Shown: positions 33,746 to 43,362, counted from the stretch's first letter. The stretch: 64,000 bases of DNA from Propioniferax innocua (GCF_006716235.1 NZ_VFOR01000001.1:124001-188000); one strand, 5' to 3'. Translations and numbers: made by a program. The notes: generated by a model from the letters alone, not told the origin.

Positions 33746-35293
33746 TCAGTCCTGGAAGACCTCGATGTTGGCGCCGACCTTGTTGAGGCGGTTGGCGAGA
33801 TCCTCGTAGCCACGGTTGATGACGTACACATCGCGCAGGATCGAGGTGCCCTTCGCCGCGAGCATCGCCAGAAGGATGCACACCGCCGGACGCAGCGCCG
33901 GTGGGCACACGATCTCCTGATAACGCCACTTGGTGGGGCCATGGACGATCACGCGGTGCGGGTCGAGCAACTGCACGTTGGCGCCGAGGCGGTTGAGATC
34001 GGTCATCCGGATCGCCCGGTTCTCGTACACCCAGTCGTTGATGAGTGTGCGGCCCTCTGCCGCTGCGGCGATGACGCCGAAGAAAGGCAGGTTGTCGATG
34101 TTGAGGCCGGGGAACGGCATGGGGTGGATCTTGTCGATCGGCGCGGTGAGTTTCGAGGGGCGCACCGTGAGATCCACCAGGCGGGTCCGTCCGTTCTGGG
34201 AGGGGTACTCCTCGGTCCGCGAGTAGTCCAGACCCATCTCGTGGAGGATCGAGAGCTCGATCTCCAGGAACTCGATCGGTGCGCGCTGGATCGTGAGTTC
34301 CGAGCCGGTCACGATGGCGGCGGTGAGCAGGCTCATCGCCTCGATCGGATCCTCCGAAGGCGCGTACTCGACGTCCTTGGAGATCTCACCGACGCCGTCG
34401 ATGGTCAGCGTCGTGGTGCCGATGCCTTCGATCGTGACGCCGAGCTCCTGCAGGAAGAAGCAGAGGTCCTGCACCATGTAGTTCGACGAGGCGTTGCGCA
34501 GCACGGTGCGTCCCTGCGTCATCGCCGCGGCCATGAGGGCGTTCTCGGTGACGGTGTCGCCGCGCTCGGTGAGCACGATCGCACGCTGGGGGACGTGGCG
34601 TTGGCTGTGAGCCTGGTAGAAGCCCTCGGTGGCCTCGACATCGAGCCCGAATGAACGAAGGACCTGCATGTGCGGCTCGACGGTACGCGCGCCGAGATCG
34701 CAGCCACCGGCGTAGGGCAGATGGAAATCCTCGAACAGGTGCATCAGCGGGCCGAGGAACATGATGATCGAACGCGTGCGACGTGCGGCCTTCAGATCCA
34801 TGGACTCCAGGCGCAGACGGTCGGGGCGACGCAGCGTCAGATCACTGCGATCCTCGGACCAGGTGACCTCCACGCCGATGGACGTCAGCACCTCGACGAT
34901 GCGGTTGACCTCCTCGATACGGGCGATACCGCGCAGCACCGTGGTGCCCTTGTTGAGCAACGACGCGCACAGCAGCGCGACGGCGGCGTTCTTGGAGGAA
35001 CGGACGTCGATGGCGCCGCTGAGCTTGGTGGGGCCGGTGACGCGCAGGTGTTCTGGGCCGGTCGGTCCCACGGAGATGAGTTCGCTGCCGAGTGCTGCGG
35101 CGATGCGATTCACCATGTCCAGCGAGAGGTTCTGATTGCCCGACTCCATGCGGTGGATCGCGCTCTGGCTGGTGCCGAGGATCTCGGCGAGTTGATTCTG
35201 GGTCAGTCCACGATGCTTGCGGGCGTCACGGATGAGGCCACCGATCGTGTCCTTGGCGGGGGTGTTTTCCAGGGGTGTGTCAGTCACGCGCAT
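33746..35293 (-). CDS. MurA-family enolpyruvyl transferase fused to an XRE-type HTH
   Basis: A 515-residue protein. Residues 18-72 are an XRE/Cro-type helix-turn-helix (LIRDARKHRGLTQNQLAEIL and TSQSAIHRMESG). Residues 80-515 are an EPT-family domain like MurA, which adds enolpyruvate to UDP-GlcNAc in peptidoglycan synthesis. The conserved Lys-Asn (K101-N102, SSKNAAVAL) and the catalytic-site cysteine (C198 in GGCDLGAR) are present, so catalysis is possible. HTH-MurA paralogues are known in actinobacteria, often besides a standard MurA. The start may be the ATG at 35293 or a GTG one codon earlier. A dual regulatory-enzymatic role is inference. Confidence 0.9.
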   Translation of the reverse strand: MRVTDTPLENTPAKDTIGGLIRDARKHRGLTQNQLAEILGTSQSAIHRMESGNQNLSLDMVNRIAAALGSELISVGPTGPEHLRVTGPTKLSGAIDVRSSKNAAVALLCASLLNKGTTVLRGIARIEEVNRIVEVLTSIGVEVTWSEDRSDLTLRRPDRLRLESMDLKAARRTRSIIMFLGPLMHLFEDFHLPYAGGCDLGARTVEPHMQVLRSFGLDVEATEGFYQAHSQRHVPQRAIVLTERGDTVTENALMAAAMTQGRTVLRNASSNYMVQDLCFFLQELGVTIEGIGTTTLTIDGVGEISKDVEYAPSEDPIEAMSLLTAAIVTGSELTIQRAPIEFLEIELSILHEMGLDYSRTEEYPSQNGRTRLVDLTVRPSKLTAPIDKIHPMPFPGLNIDNLPFFGVIAAAAEGRTLINDWVYENRAIRMTDLNRLGANVQLLDPHRVIVHGPTKWRYQEIVCPPALRPAVCILLAMLAAKGTSILRDVYVINRGYEDLANRLNKVGANIEVFQD

Positions 35294-35354
35294 CACGGTA
35301 ACTCACATACGAGATAATTCAAGGAACCAGGCGGTGCCGTGTCGAACTTCCGAC

Positions 35355-35385
35355 GGGGTGCCCCGAGCGAATGTCGGGGCACCCC
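35355..35385. promoter_or_regulatory. Strong hairpin in lpd leader
   Basis: GGGGTGCCCCGA-GCGAATG-TCGGGGCACCCC is a 12-base perfect stem ending 15 bases before the lpd ATG. It lies between the divergent murA-like and lpd genes, with no T-tract, so it is more likely a leader structure or operator than a terminator. Confidence 0.55.
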
Positions 35386-35400
35386 ACTAGAGTTGCGTCC

Positions 35401-36801
35401 ATGAGTTCACACTTTGACGTCGTCGTGTTGGGAGCCGGCCCCGGCGGGTACGTGGCTGCGATCCGAGCAGCCCAGCTCGGGAAGAACGTGGCCATCATCG
35501 AGAAGAAATACTGGGGTGGCGTGTGCCTGAACGTCGGGTGCATCCCGACGAAGGCCCTCCTGCGCAACGCGGAGCTCGCCCACCTGGTCACCAAGGAAGC
35601 CGACACCTTCGGTATCAGCGGCGACATCAGCGTCGACTACGGCAAGGCCTTCAAGCGCTCGCGTCAGGTCTCGGAGCGCATGGTCAAGGGCATCCACTTC
35701 CTGATGAAGAAGAACAAGATCACCGAGATTCACGGCTGGGCGAACTTCAAGGACGCCAAGTCGCTCGAGGTCGAGCTGAACGACGGCGGCACCGACACCG
35801 TCACCTTCGATGACTGCATCATCGCCACCGGCGCAACCACCCGGATGCTCCCCGGCGTCGAGGTGAGCGAGAACGTCGTGACCTACGAAGAGCAGATCCT
35901 CGCCGACGGCGTGCCGAACTCCATCATCATCGGTGGCTCGGGTGCCATCGGCATCGAGTTCGCCTACGTGCTGAACAGCTACGGCGTCGACGTGACCGTG
36001 GTCGAGTTCCTCGATCGCATCGTCCCGTCGGAGGACGAGGAGATCTCCAAGGAACTCCTCAAGGCCTACAAGAAGCTCGGCGTGAAGGTGATGACCTCCA
36101 CCAAGGTGGAGAAGGTCGTCGACAACGGCGATTCGGTCCAGGTCACCGTGTCCCCGGCCAAGGGCGGCGAGTCGCAGACCCTTCAGGCCGACAAGATGCT
36201 CTCCGCGATCGGTTTCGCGCCGCGCACCGAGGGCTACGGCCTGGAGAACACCGGCGTGGAGCTCACCGACCGCGGCGCCATCGCGATCGATGACTACATG
36301 CGCACCAACGTGCCCGGCATCTACGCGATCGGTGACTGCACCTCCAAGCTCATGCTGGCCCACACCGCCGAAGCCCAGGGCGTCGTGGCTTCGGAGACCA
36401 TCGCCGGCGCCGAGACCATGCCGATCAACTACGACATGATCCCGCGTGCCACCTACTGCCAGCCGCAGATCGCCTCCTTCGGTTACAGCGAGAAGCAGGC
36501 CAAGGAGAAGGGCTACGACGTCAAGGTCGCCAAGTTCCCGTTCTCTGCCAATGGCAAGGCCTGGGGCCTCGGCGACGCCACCGGTTTCGTCAAGCTCGTG
36601 GCCGATGCCACACACGGCGAGATCCTCGGCGCAGCGATGATCGGCCCCGATGTCACCGAGCTGCTGCCCGAGCTGACGCTGGCCCAGCAGTGGGACCTCA
36701 CCGCTCACGAGGTGGCCCGCAACATCCATGCGCACCCGACCCTGTCCGAGGCCCTCAAGGAGACCGTCGAAGGCATCGCGGGGCACATGATCAATTTCTG
36801 A
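35401..36801 (+). CDS. lpdA: Dihydrolipoyl dehydrogenase
   Basis: A 466-residue flavoenzyme that reoxidises the lipoyl groups of 2-oxoacid dehydrogenases. The FAD motif [20 protein letters not shown], the redox disulfide [13 protein letters not shown], a second nucleotide motif ([14 protein letters not shown]), and the C-terminal HAHPTLSE with the active-site His are all present. Length is typical. The ATG at 35401 is chosen because the protein family starts there; an ATG at 35371 is in frame but falls within a hairpin. It is followed by a NUDIX gene after 4 bases. Confidence 0.96.
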   Translation: MSSHFDVVVLGAGPGGYVAAIRAAQLGKNVAIIEKKYWGGVCLNVGCIPTKALLRNAELAHLVTKEADTFGISGDISVDYGKAFKRSRQVSERMVKGIHFLMKKNKITEIHGWANFKDAKSLEVELNDGGTDTVTFDDCIIATGATTRMLPGVEVSENVVTYEEQILADGVPNSIIIGGSGAIGIEFAYVLNSYGVDVTVVEFLDRIVPSEDEEISKELLKAYKKLGVKVMTSTKVEKVVDNGDSVQVTVSPAKGGESQTLQADKMLSAIGFAPRTEGYGLENTGVELTDRGAIAIDDYMRTNVPGIYAIGDCTSKLMLAHTAEAQGVVASETIAGAETMPINYDMIPRATYCQPQIASFGYSEKQAKEKGYDVKVAKFPFSANGKAWGLGDATGFVKLVADATHGEILGAAMIGPDVTELLPELTLAQQWDLTAHEVARNIHAHPTLSEALKETVEGIAGHMINF

Positions 36802-36805
36802 CGTC

Positions 36806-37231
36806 ATGACACGTCAGTTGGTCGCCGCCGGGCTGGTCGTCGACGACCTCTTCGCCCCCACGCAGGTGGTGGTCGGTCGACGCATCAGCCCTTGGGAACT
36901 CGCCGGTATGTGGGAGTTCCCGGGCGGCAAGGTCTTCGAAGGAGAGGCTCCCGAGGTCGCCGTCGAGCGTGAACTCATGGAGGAGCTCGGCTGTGCGGTC
37001 CATCTGGGTAGCGAACTTCGTAACCCCGGTGGGGGAGCGTGGCCCATCAATGACGCACTGGAGATGCGTCTGTGGTGGGTCACGCCCCTCACGGGGATCG
37101 ACGCGGTGATCCCCGAACACGGGCCCAGCCACGATGAGATCATCTGGGCCGACGCTGCGCGACTAGGCACCCTTTCGTGGGTGCCGGCCGATCACCACGT
37201 GGCGCAGGTCGTCGCCAACCACCTGCGCTGA
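36806..37231 (+). CDS. NUDIX hydrolase, MutT-like
   Basis: A 141-residue NUDIX pyrophosphatase. The Nudix box is intact: GGKVFEGEAPEVAVERELMEELG, with the REXXEE core ERELMEELG. The short length and the WEFPGGK lead-in resemble MutT, which destroys 8-oxo-dGTP, though other nucleotide substrates are possible. It starts 4 bases after lpdA and is likely co-transcribed. It converges on the RluA gene with a 4-base gap. Confidence 0.9.
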   Translation: MTRQLVAAGLVVDDLFAPTQVVVGRRISPWELAGMWEFPGGKVFEGEAPEVAVERELMEELGCAVHLGSELRNPGGGAWPINDALEMRLWWVTPLTGIDAVIPEHGPSHDEIIWADAARLGTLSWVPADHHVAQVVANHLR

Positions 37232-37235
37232 CGCA

Positions 37236-38147
37236 TCATGGGCTCGGCGCCTCGGCCAGGCGTCGGTGCGAGGTGAAGATTCGCGGCTCATCGGTGAGGG
37301 GATCGGTGAACTCGAGCCGATGCGCGAGCAGCTGCAGTGGTGCGGAGAAGTCGTCGAGACGCCAACCGCTCACCGTGGGGTAGAGCGGGTCGTTGATGAT
37401 CGGAAGCCCCAGTCGCAGGAAGTGCAGACGGATCTGGTGCGTCTTCCCGGTGTGGGGGACCGCCTCGTACAGGCCCCGATCACCATCTGAGTCCAGAAGC
37501 CTGATGGTGGTGGACGCGTTGGGCTCGGCGTCGGGCACCTCGCGGGCCTGCCACACGCCCCGGTCCTTGACGATGTGACTGCGTACCGTGACCGGGTCCC
37601 GCAGCGTCGGATCCGCCGCAGCGACGACCCGATAGGTCTTCGACGCGCGTCGATACTCGAAGACTTGTTGGTAGGGAGCACGGAACTCGCGGCGGGTGGT
37701 CAGCAGCAGGACGCCGGCCGTCACCCTGTCCAGCCGGTGAGCCGGCGACAGCTCCGGCAGGTCCAGTTCCTGGCGCATACGCACCACGACGCTCTGCCGC
37801 ACGTGATTGCCGCGGGGGATGGCGGCGAGGAAATGTGGCTTGTCGACCACGACGATGCGGTCATCGCGATACAGCACGTCGACGGCGAAGGGCACCTCGA
37901 CCTCGTCGGGAAGATCACGGTGGAACCAGACGAAGCGATTCGGCACGAAGGGCGCGTCGGCAGGTAGGGGATCGCCCTGCTCATCACACCAGCGCCCTTC
38001 GGCGAACATCTCATCGATGCGCGTGGGGCTCAGCTTGGGGATGCGGTCCACCAGATGGTCACGAAGAAGTGTCCATCCGCCCGATGACGGAGTGCGGATC
38101 CACGCGGCGTCGAGACCGTCGCGTTGGGGGAGAGGGGATCTGGGCAT
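37236..38147 (-). CDS. RluA-family pseudouridine synthase
   Basis: A 303-residue enzyme that isomerises uridine to pseudouridine in RNA. The catalytic motif AHRLDRVTAGVLLL carries the Asp, and PHTGKTHQIRLHFLRLGLPI is the C-terminal RluA signature, shown as TGKTHQIRLHF. No S4 domain is evident. It is the last gene of a five-gene operon, overlapping the response regulator by one base (TGATG). The target site in rRNA or tRNA cannot be read from sequence. Confidence 0.92.
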   Translation of the reverse strand: MPRSPLPQRDGLDAAWIRTPSSGGWTLLRDHLVDRIPKLSPTRIDEMFAEGRWCDEQGDPLPADAPFVPNRFVWFHRDLPDEVEVPFAVDVLYRDDRIVVVDKPHFLAAIPRGNHVRQSVVVRMRQELDLPELSPAHRLDRVTAGVLLLTTRREFRAPYQQVFEYRRASKTYRVVAAADPTLRDPVTVRSHIVKDRGVWQAREVPDAEPNASTTIRLLDSDGDRGLYEAVPHTGKTHQIRLHFLRLGLPIINDPLYPTVSGWRLDDFSAPLQLLAHRLEFTDPLTDEPRIFTSHRRLAEAPSP

Positions 38148-38752
38148 CAGAGCCAGCCGTTCTGTACCGCCACGCGTGCAGCAGCGGCACGATTGGGGGT
38201 ACCGGTCTTGGTGATGGCCGCCGAGAGGTGATTGCGGACCGTGCCGGGGGAGAGATGGAGGTCGGCGGCGATGGCCCGGATCGGGCGACCATCCAGGCTG
38301 GCCTCGAGCACGTCACGTTCGCGAGGGGTCAACGGGGAACGCCCGGTGAACAGCGACTCGTTGGCCAACTCCGAATCGATCACATGGAGCCCCTGGGCCA
38401 CCTTGCGGATGGCTTCGGCCAGGGCATCGGGCTCGGCGTCCTTGGCCACGAAGCCACTGGCGCCCGCGTCCACGGCACGGCGAAGATAACCGGGGCGCTC
38501 GAACGTGGTGAGGATGATGACGCGGACCTCGGGGAGTTCGGTGCGCAACGGCTCACACACATCGAGGCCGGTGCCGCCGGGCATCTCGATATCCAACAGG
38601 GCGATGTCGGGGCGATGCTCGCGGGCGGCGGGCAACACCTCGTCGCCGCGACCGACGGCGGCGGCGACGCTGAAATCCGGCTCGAGCGTCAGCAGGCTGG
38701 TCAGCGCGGTGCGGAACAGGGCCTGGTCGTCGGCCAGGAGGATGCGGATCAT
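38147..38752 (-). CDS. NarL/LuxR-family response regulator
   Basis: A 201-residue DNA-binding regulator. The receiver domain begins MIRILLADDQALFRTALTSLL and carries the phosphoacceptor Asp54 (LLDIEMPGG). The C-terminal LuxR HTH is LTPRERDVLEASLDGRPIRA with HLSPGTVRNHLSAAITK. The upstream kinase gene overlaps by 4 bases. It should control the adjacent ABC exporter, as in DesKR- and LiaSR-type systems. The ATG at 38752 is the natural domain start. Confidence 0.94.
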   Translation of the reverse strand: MIRILLADDQALFRTALTSLLTLEPDFSVAAAVGRGDEVLPAAREHRPDIALLDIEMPGGTGLDVCEPLRTELPEVRVIILTTFERPGYLRRAVDAGASGFVAKDAEPDALAEAIRKVAQGLHVIDSELANESLFTGRSPLTPRERDVLEASLDGRPIRAIAADLHLSPGTVRNHLSAAITKTGTPNRAAAARVAVQNGWL

Positions 38753-39840
38753 GCGAACTCCAGAACCACGTGAGTGCCGGTGTCCCCGGTGACGGTGAGG
38801 CGGGCGCCGAGTGTCCTCGCGCGGGAACGCATGCTGCGCAGACCGTGTCCGAGGGTCTCCTTGGCCTCGTCGAAACCCAACCCATCGTCGATGATCTCGA
38901 CTCCATGGGCGGTCAGGGTGATGTGACACCGCTCCGCGTGCGCGTGCCGTACAACGTTCGTGGTCGCCTCCCGCAACACCCATGCGGCCAGTCGGCGTCC
39001 GCTCTCTGGGACGTCCTCCGGCGAACCGGACACCGTGACCTCGACGCCCGCCGACTCCAACCCATTGCGTGAAAGCTGAAGTTGCCGGGCCAGATCGGGG
39101 GCGCTGAGTTGCTGCATCGTGGCACGCACCTCATCGGTGGCTTCACGCGACAGGCCGGTGATCTCGGTGAGCTCGCGGGATGCGGCGTCGGGGTCGGAAT
39201 GCACGAGACGGCGTGCGAGCTCAGCCTTGACCGTGATGAGCGACAGGGAATGGCCCAAGAGATCATGGACGTCGGAGGCCACACCCTCGCGGGTCTCGGC
39301 GCGAGCCAGCTCGATCTGCAGGGCGGTGGCACGGGCCTCGGTGCCCGCGGCGAAGCGGCTCACCATCAACGCAAGGGATGTCCACAGCAGCGGCAGCCAA
39401 GCCCAGGTGACCTCGTGGAGAGGAAACCACAGCCCGGCCAGCACGATGGAGATGGAGACCAGAAGAACGGTGAGGACGAACGCGATCACAGTCGGCGTGA
39501 GGAACACGGTCGTGGCGACGATGTAGGTCACCATCGGCAGGGCTCCGACCTTGAGGGCGGGCGTCATCGCCGCGGTCGCGAGCATCTGCAGAACCATGAG
39601 CGTCGCCGTGGGCCGGACCCACTTCCGGCCGTGATCCACAAGGTCGATCCGGCTCATCATCGCCAATCCGATGGCGAAGAGCACGACGTGGCCGAGGAGC
39701 CCCAACCAACCGAGGACGGTGGCCGGCAGGGGCGCCGGTTCGACGATGAGGAAGTAGGCGGGGATGATCGCGAACAGCAGCCAGACGAGCTGGGCCCGCA
39801 ACGGACCCAGCTCGCGCAACCAGGAACTCAAACGGGTCAC
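38749..39840 (-). CDS. Sensor histidine kinase (HisKA_3/DesK type)
   Basis: A 363-residue membrane kinase with about five hydrophobic segments in residues 15-160 and little extracytoplasmic sequence, so it probably senses within the membrane. The phosphoacceptor His192 is in DVHDLLGHSLS. The ATPase domain has REATTNVVRHAHA and the DDGLGF and GHGLRSMRSRA boxes. GTG at 39840 overlaps the permease stop as GTGA; a longer frame upstream runs antisense-like through the permease gene and is not used. The order ABC ATPase, permease, kinase, regulator suggests sensing of a drug, peptide or envelope stress. Confidence 0.92.
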   Translation of the reverse strand: MTRLSSWLRELGPLRAQLVWLLFAIIPAYFLIVEPAPLPATVLGWLGLLGHVVLFAIGLAMMSRIDLVDHGRKWVRPTATLMVLQMLATAAMTPALKVGALPMVTYIVATTVFLTPTVIAFVLTVLLVSISIVLAGLWFPLHEVTWAWLPLLWTSLALMVSRFAAGTEARATALQIELARAETREGVASDVHDLLGHSLSLITVKAELARRLVHSDPDAASRELTEITGLSREATDEVRATMQQLSAPDLARQLQLSRNGLESAGVEVTVSGSPEDVPESGRRLAAWVLREATTNVVRHAHAERCHITLTAHGVEIIDDGLGFDEAKETLGHGLRSMRSRARTLGARLTVTGDTGTHVVLEFA

Positions 39841-40598
39841 TGGCGTGCGGTGCCGCGCTTCAGCCCCAGCGCGGTCAGGAGTGCGAAGATCAGAGCCCAC
39901 GCCCCCATGTTCGCAGCAAGGAACCAGAGGGGGTCGGTGGCGTCCGGATCGATGATGCCTTCGAGTACGGGGTAACGAGCCAACCCGATCAAACCGTATG
40001 CCGGGGTGAAGCGTCCGATCTCGAGCATCAGCCCACTCAGGGGCAGGAATCCGTTGCCGAGGAAGAACAGGACCACGAGCAGCCCGCTTGCCAACCCCAC
40101 CGCCTCCTCCGAGCGGAACCAGGTCGCGATGGCCAGCCCATAGAGCGAGAACACCATGGCACCGAGCATGCACAGGCCCCAGATGGCGGGCCAACGCCAC
40201 CAGGCAGCCAACTCGGCATTGGTCACCGCGCCGGTGAGCAGGACCACGGTGACCGGCAGAGCGGCCACGCTCATGGCCATGAGCACCTTCCCCGCGATGA
40301 ACTGGGCCGAGGTGTAAGGGGTGAGCGCGAGTTGTCGTCGCCAGCCGGTCTGTTGTTCGAGAGCGGCCGTCCCGGCCAGCGATGACGTGGCGGTGACCGC
40401 GCCGTAGACGGCCATCGAAGCCATCATCATGGCCGAGACATTGCCGTGCAGCGTGGCTTGGGTCGCATAGTCCTGAGTGACGCCGAACACCACGTACATG
40501 ACCGTTGGAAGGATGATGGTGAAGAACAGATTCACCGGCATACGCAACTGGCGGGCGAAATCCAGCCACACGTAGCGTGGATTGATCAAGGTGCTCAT
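39837..40598 (-). CDS. ABC-2 type exporter permease
   Basis: A 253-residue permease with six hydrophobic segments of the ABC-2 group, which exports drugs, peptides or polysaccharides. The segment TGWRRQLALTPYTSAQFI is typical of the coupling region. It overlaps the ATPase gene by 4 bases and the kinase by 3. The substrate is unknown. Confidence 0.9.
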   Translation of the reverse strand: MSTLINPRYVWLDFARQLRMPVNLFFTIILPTVMYVVFGVTQDYATQATLHGNVSAMMMASMAVYGAVTATSSLAGTAALEQQTGWRRQLALTPYTSAQFIAGKVLMAMSVAALPVTVVLLTGAVTNAELAAWWRWPAIWGLCMLGAMVFSLYGLAIATWFRSEEAVGLASGLLVVLFFLGNGFLPLSGLMLEIGRFTPAYGLIGLARYPVLEGIIDPDATDPLWFLAANMGAWALIFALLTALGLKRGTARQ

Positions 40599-41497
40599 GC
40601 CGTGGCTCCTGTCGTTGTGGTGCGGGTCAGTGCGGCGAAGGCGGAGTCGAGGTCCGCGGTTGTGATCTCGAGGTCGGTGGCGGCGGTGCTGGTGAGCAGG
40701 TGGAGCGCCAGTGCGTCGGAATCATCGGCCCACCAACGGACACGTTCTCCCTCGCGCTCATGGTGAGTGACCCCGGGCAGCGAGATATCCGGCGTCCAAC
40801 CCGGCCAGTGTGCGCTCACCGAGCGTCCCGCACCGAGACGACGGATCTCATCGACCGTGCCATCGGCCACGATGCGGCCTTCGGCGATGAGGATGATGCG
40901 GTCGGCGAAATCCTGGGCCTCCTTGAGGTAATGGGTCGCGAACAGGACGGTCTGCCCATTGGCGGCCTCCTGATGCGTGGTGGCCCAGAACTCCGCTCGA
41001 GCATTGACGTCCATGCCGGCGGTGGGCTCGTCGAGGATGAGGATGTCGGGATCGGGTATCAGAGCCAGAGCGAACCGCAGGCGCTGGCGTTCGCCTCCGG
41101 AACAGTGGCTGACGCGCCTGGACGCCAGCGGGGTGAGGTTGGTTCGACGCATGAGTGTGTCGAGATCGATGCGTCCGGGATGCAGGGTCGCGATCATGGT
41201 GAGCGTCTGGTGCACGGTGAGGTCGTCGAGCAGCCCTCCGCTCTGCAGGATGGCGCCGATCCTCCCGGCTTGCACCGCCGCGCGCGGCGAACCGCCGTGC
41301 ACCTGGACCGTGCCGTGCGTCGGGTCGGTGAGCCCGAGCATCATGTCGATGCAGGTGCTCTTGCCAGCGCCGTTCGGGCCGAGGAAGGCCACGACTTCGC
41401 CGGGGTCGAGCATCAGGTTCACATGATCGACGGCACGGACCGGACCATCGCCGGTGGGGAAATCCTTGACCACATCACTCAGGGCAATCGCTGTCAT
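40595..41497 (-). CDS. ABC-2 type exporter ATP-binding protein
   Basis: A 300-residue ATPase with Walker A GPNGAGKST near residue 40, Q-loop (ILQSGG), signature CSGGERQRL (usually LSGGE; the first residue is Cys here), Walker B ILILDEPTAGMD and the H-loop FATHY. A further C-terminal region of about 90 residues follows. It is the first gene of the exporter-kinase-regulator operon. A DrrA-like or bacitracin-type efflux role is possible. Confidence 0.92.
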   Translation of the reverse strand: MTAIALSDVVKDFPTGDGPVRAVDHVNLMLDPGEVVAFLGPNGAGKSTCIDMMLGLTDPTHGTVQVHGGSPRAAVQAGRIGAILQSGGLLDDLTVHQTLTMIATLHPGRIDLDTLMRRTNLTPLASRRVSHCSGGERQRLRFALALIPDPDILILDEPTAGMDVNARAEFWATTHQEAANGQTVLFATHYLKEAQDFADRIILIAEGRIVADGTVDEIRRLGAGRSVSAHWPGWTPDISLPGVTHHEREGERVRWWADDSDALALHLLTSTAATDLEITTADLDSAFAALTRTTTTGATA

Positions 41498-41730
41498 GGT
41501 TCGACCATCTCGCGGTCCGGATCGCGCGAGAAGTCGACGATGTCACGTATCGATGCGTGACCGATGTCATGGATGCGGTTCCCTCGTGGTGCATCAGCGT
41601 TCGGAGGCGCGAACCGGGCCGGACACGTGGTGCGTGATCAGGTTGGAAAACTCCCCAGGCGAGAGCGTACTGAGGTAGATTTTCGGGCTGGCAGTTGTCG
41701 GCTTTGATCATCGAACGAGTGAGGCGAACC

Positions 41731-43338
41731 ATGGTGGAGCAGTGGCCGGTCCTGACGTTGCTACCACCGGTGGTGGCCATCATCCTTGCGATCTGGACAC
41801 GCAAGGTGCTGCTGAGCCTAGGCATGGGCGTGGTCCTGGCGGCGTTGCTCGTCAGCAATTTCGGCCCGGTGGGTTTCCTGAGGCAACTGTGGGCCGCGTT
41901 CGCGGGGATCTTCTGGGCTGAGGGAGCGGTCAACACCGGCAGCGTGTTCATCCTGCTGTTCCTGCTGATTCTCGGCATGATCACCGCTCTGGTGCTCATG
42001 GCCGGCGGTAGTGAGGCGTTCTCCGACTGGGCCGCGCAAAAGATCACCTCACGTCGTGGCGCGAAGTCCCTCGCTGCGGGACTGGGCATCGTGCTCTTCA
42101 TCGACGACTACTTCAACGCACTGGCCGTGGGGCAGATCGCCAAGCCGGTCACTGACAGATTCCGAGTCTCCCGCGCGCATCTGGCCTACATCATCGACTC
42201 CACGTCGGCGCCGGTCTCGGTGCTTGCGCCGTTCTCGAGCTGGGGTGCCAGCATCATCGGGCTCATGGCACCGATCATCATGGCCGGGGGAGTGGCGTCC
42301 AACGATGTGCTGGGCTTTCTCGGTGCGGCTGCATCCAACTACTACGCGATCGCTGCGGTCGTCGCGGTGATTCTGGTGATCTGGTTCGGGTTGGAGATCG
42401 GTCCGATGCGCAAGGAGGAGCGTCGGGCGCTGAAGAAGAATCGGATGTACGGCAAGAAGGCGGAGATCCCCGGAGAGCTTTCGGAGGATCTTCCGGTGCA
42501 CCGGCCGGGGGCCATGAGTTCGATCATCGTCCCCTTCGTGGCGCTGGTGCTGGGCGTCATCGCCTCGATGTTCGCCACCGGTTATGCAGAGTCCGGCAGC
42601 GCTGCTCCCATGGACATGCTCGCCAACACCGTGGTGGCCGATTCGCTGCTGTACGGATCTTTGATCGGGCTGGCCGTCGCGTTGGGGTATTACCTGCGCC
42701 ACACCCGCAACAATGACCAGTTCAAGGGAGCGACCCTCATCAACGGACTGCGTCAGGGGGCGGCCTCGATGCTGCCCGCGATCTGGATTCTCATGCTCGC
42801 GTGGATGCTGGGGGCTCTGGTTGGGGAACTCGGCACGGGGGAATTCCTGGGCGGGTTGGTGACCGAGGCAGGTCTTCCGACACAGTGGCTCATCCCCATC
42901 ATGTTCCTCGTGGCCACCGGTATGGCGTTCTCGACCGGGACCTCGTGGGGCTCGTTCGGCATCCTCATTCCGCTCGCCGGTGACATCCTGCTGCACGTCC
43001 AGGCCGATGAATACCTGATCCCCGCGCTGGGAGCGGTTCTCGCCGGCGCGGTGATGGGGGACCATTGTTCGCCGATCTCGGACACGACGATCCTGTCCAG
43101 CACCGGTGCCGGCTGCGATGTGGTGACCCACGTGCGCACACAGCTTCCCTACGCGCTTGCAGCCGGAGGCGCATCACTGCTGGGTTATGTGGTGCTCGCG
43201 TTGACCGCCTGGGTGTGGCTGGGGCTGATCGTCACGCTGGTGGTGCTGGCTGGTTCGATCGTCATCGCGACCCGGCGGATAGACGGGTTGGAAGAGAAAT
43301 ATCCACTGCCTGAGACCGAGGCGAGCAGCAAGGCCTAG
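41731..43338 (+). CDS. NhaC-family Na+/H+ antiporter
   Basis: A 535-residue membrane protein with about eleven hydrophobic segments. Family motifs are FIDDYFNALAVGQIAKPVTD and STSAPVSVLAPFSSWG in the first half, and GTSWGSFGILIPLAGDIL and GDHCSPISDTTILSSTGAGC in the second. It exchanges sodium for protons, possibly with a metabolite as in MleN. The ATG at 41731 has GAGG at a good spacing; a TTG at 41695 is in frame. The 233-base gap before it shows no gene. Confidence 0.9.
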   Translation: MVEQWPVLTLLPPVVAIILAIWTRKVLLSLGMGVVLAALLVSNFGPVGFLRQLWAAFAGIFWAEGAVNTGSVFILLFLLILGMITALVLMAGGSEAFSDWAAQKITSRRGAKSLAAGLGIVLFIDDYFNALAVGQIAKPVTDRFRVSRAHLAYIIDSTSAPVSVLAPFSSWGASIIGLMAPIIMAGGVASNDVLGFLGAAASNYYAIAAVVAVILVIWFGLEIGPMRKEERRALKKNRMYGKKAEIPGELSEDLPVHRPGAMSSIIVPFVALVLGVIASMFATGYAESGSAAPMDMLANTVVADSLLYGSLIGLAVALGYYLRHTRNNDQFKGATLINGLRQGAASMLPAIWILMLAWMLGALVGELGTGEFLGGLVTEAGLPTQWLIPIMFLVATGMAFSTGTSWGSFGILIPLAGDILLHVQADEYLIPALGAVLAGAVMGDHCSPISDTTILSSTGAGCDVVTHVRTQLPYALAAGGASLLGYVVLALTAWVWLGLIVTLVVLAGSIVIATRRIDGLEEKYPLPETEASSKA

Positions 43339-43362
43339 TACACCTAGTCGTGGCGTGCGCAA

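Noticed and set aside
35407-36807. 466-residue minus-strand frame opposite lpdA
   Set aside because: Mirror of the lipoamide dehydrogenase gene; low-complexity His/Asp/Gly composition.
39841-40569. N-terminal extension of the sensor kinase
   Set aside because: The extension overlaps the permease coding region on the same strand; GTG at 39840 couples to the permease stop.
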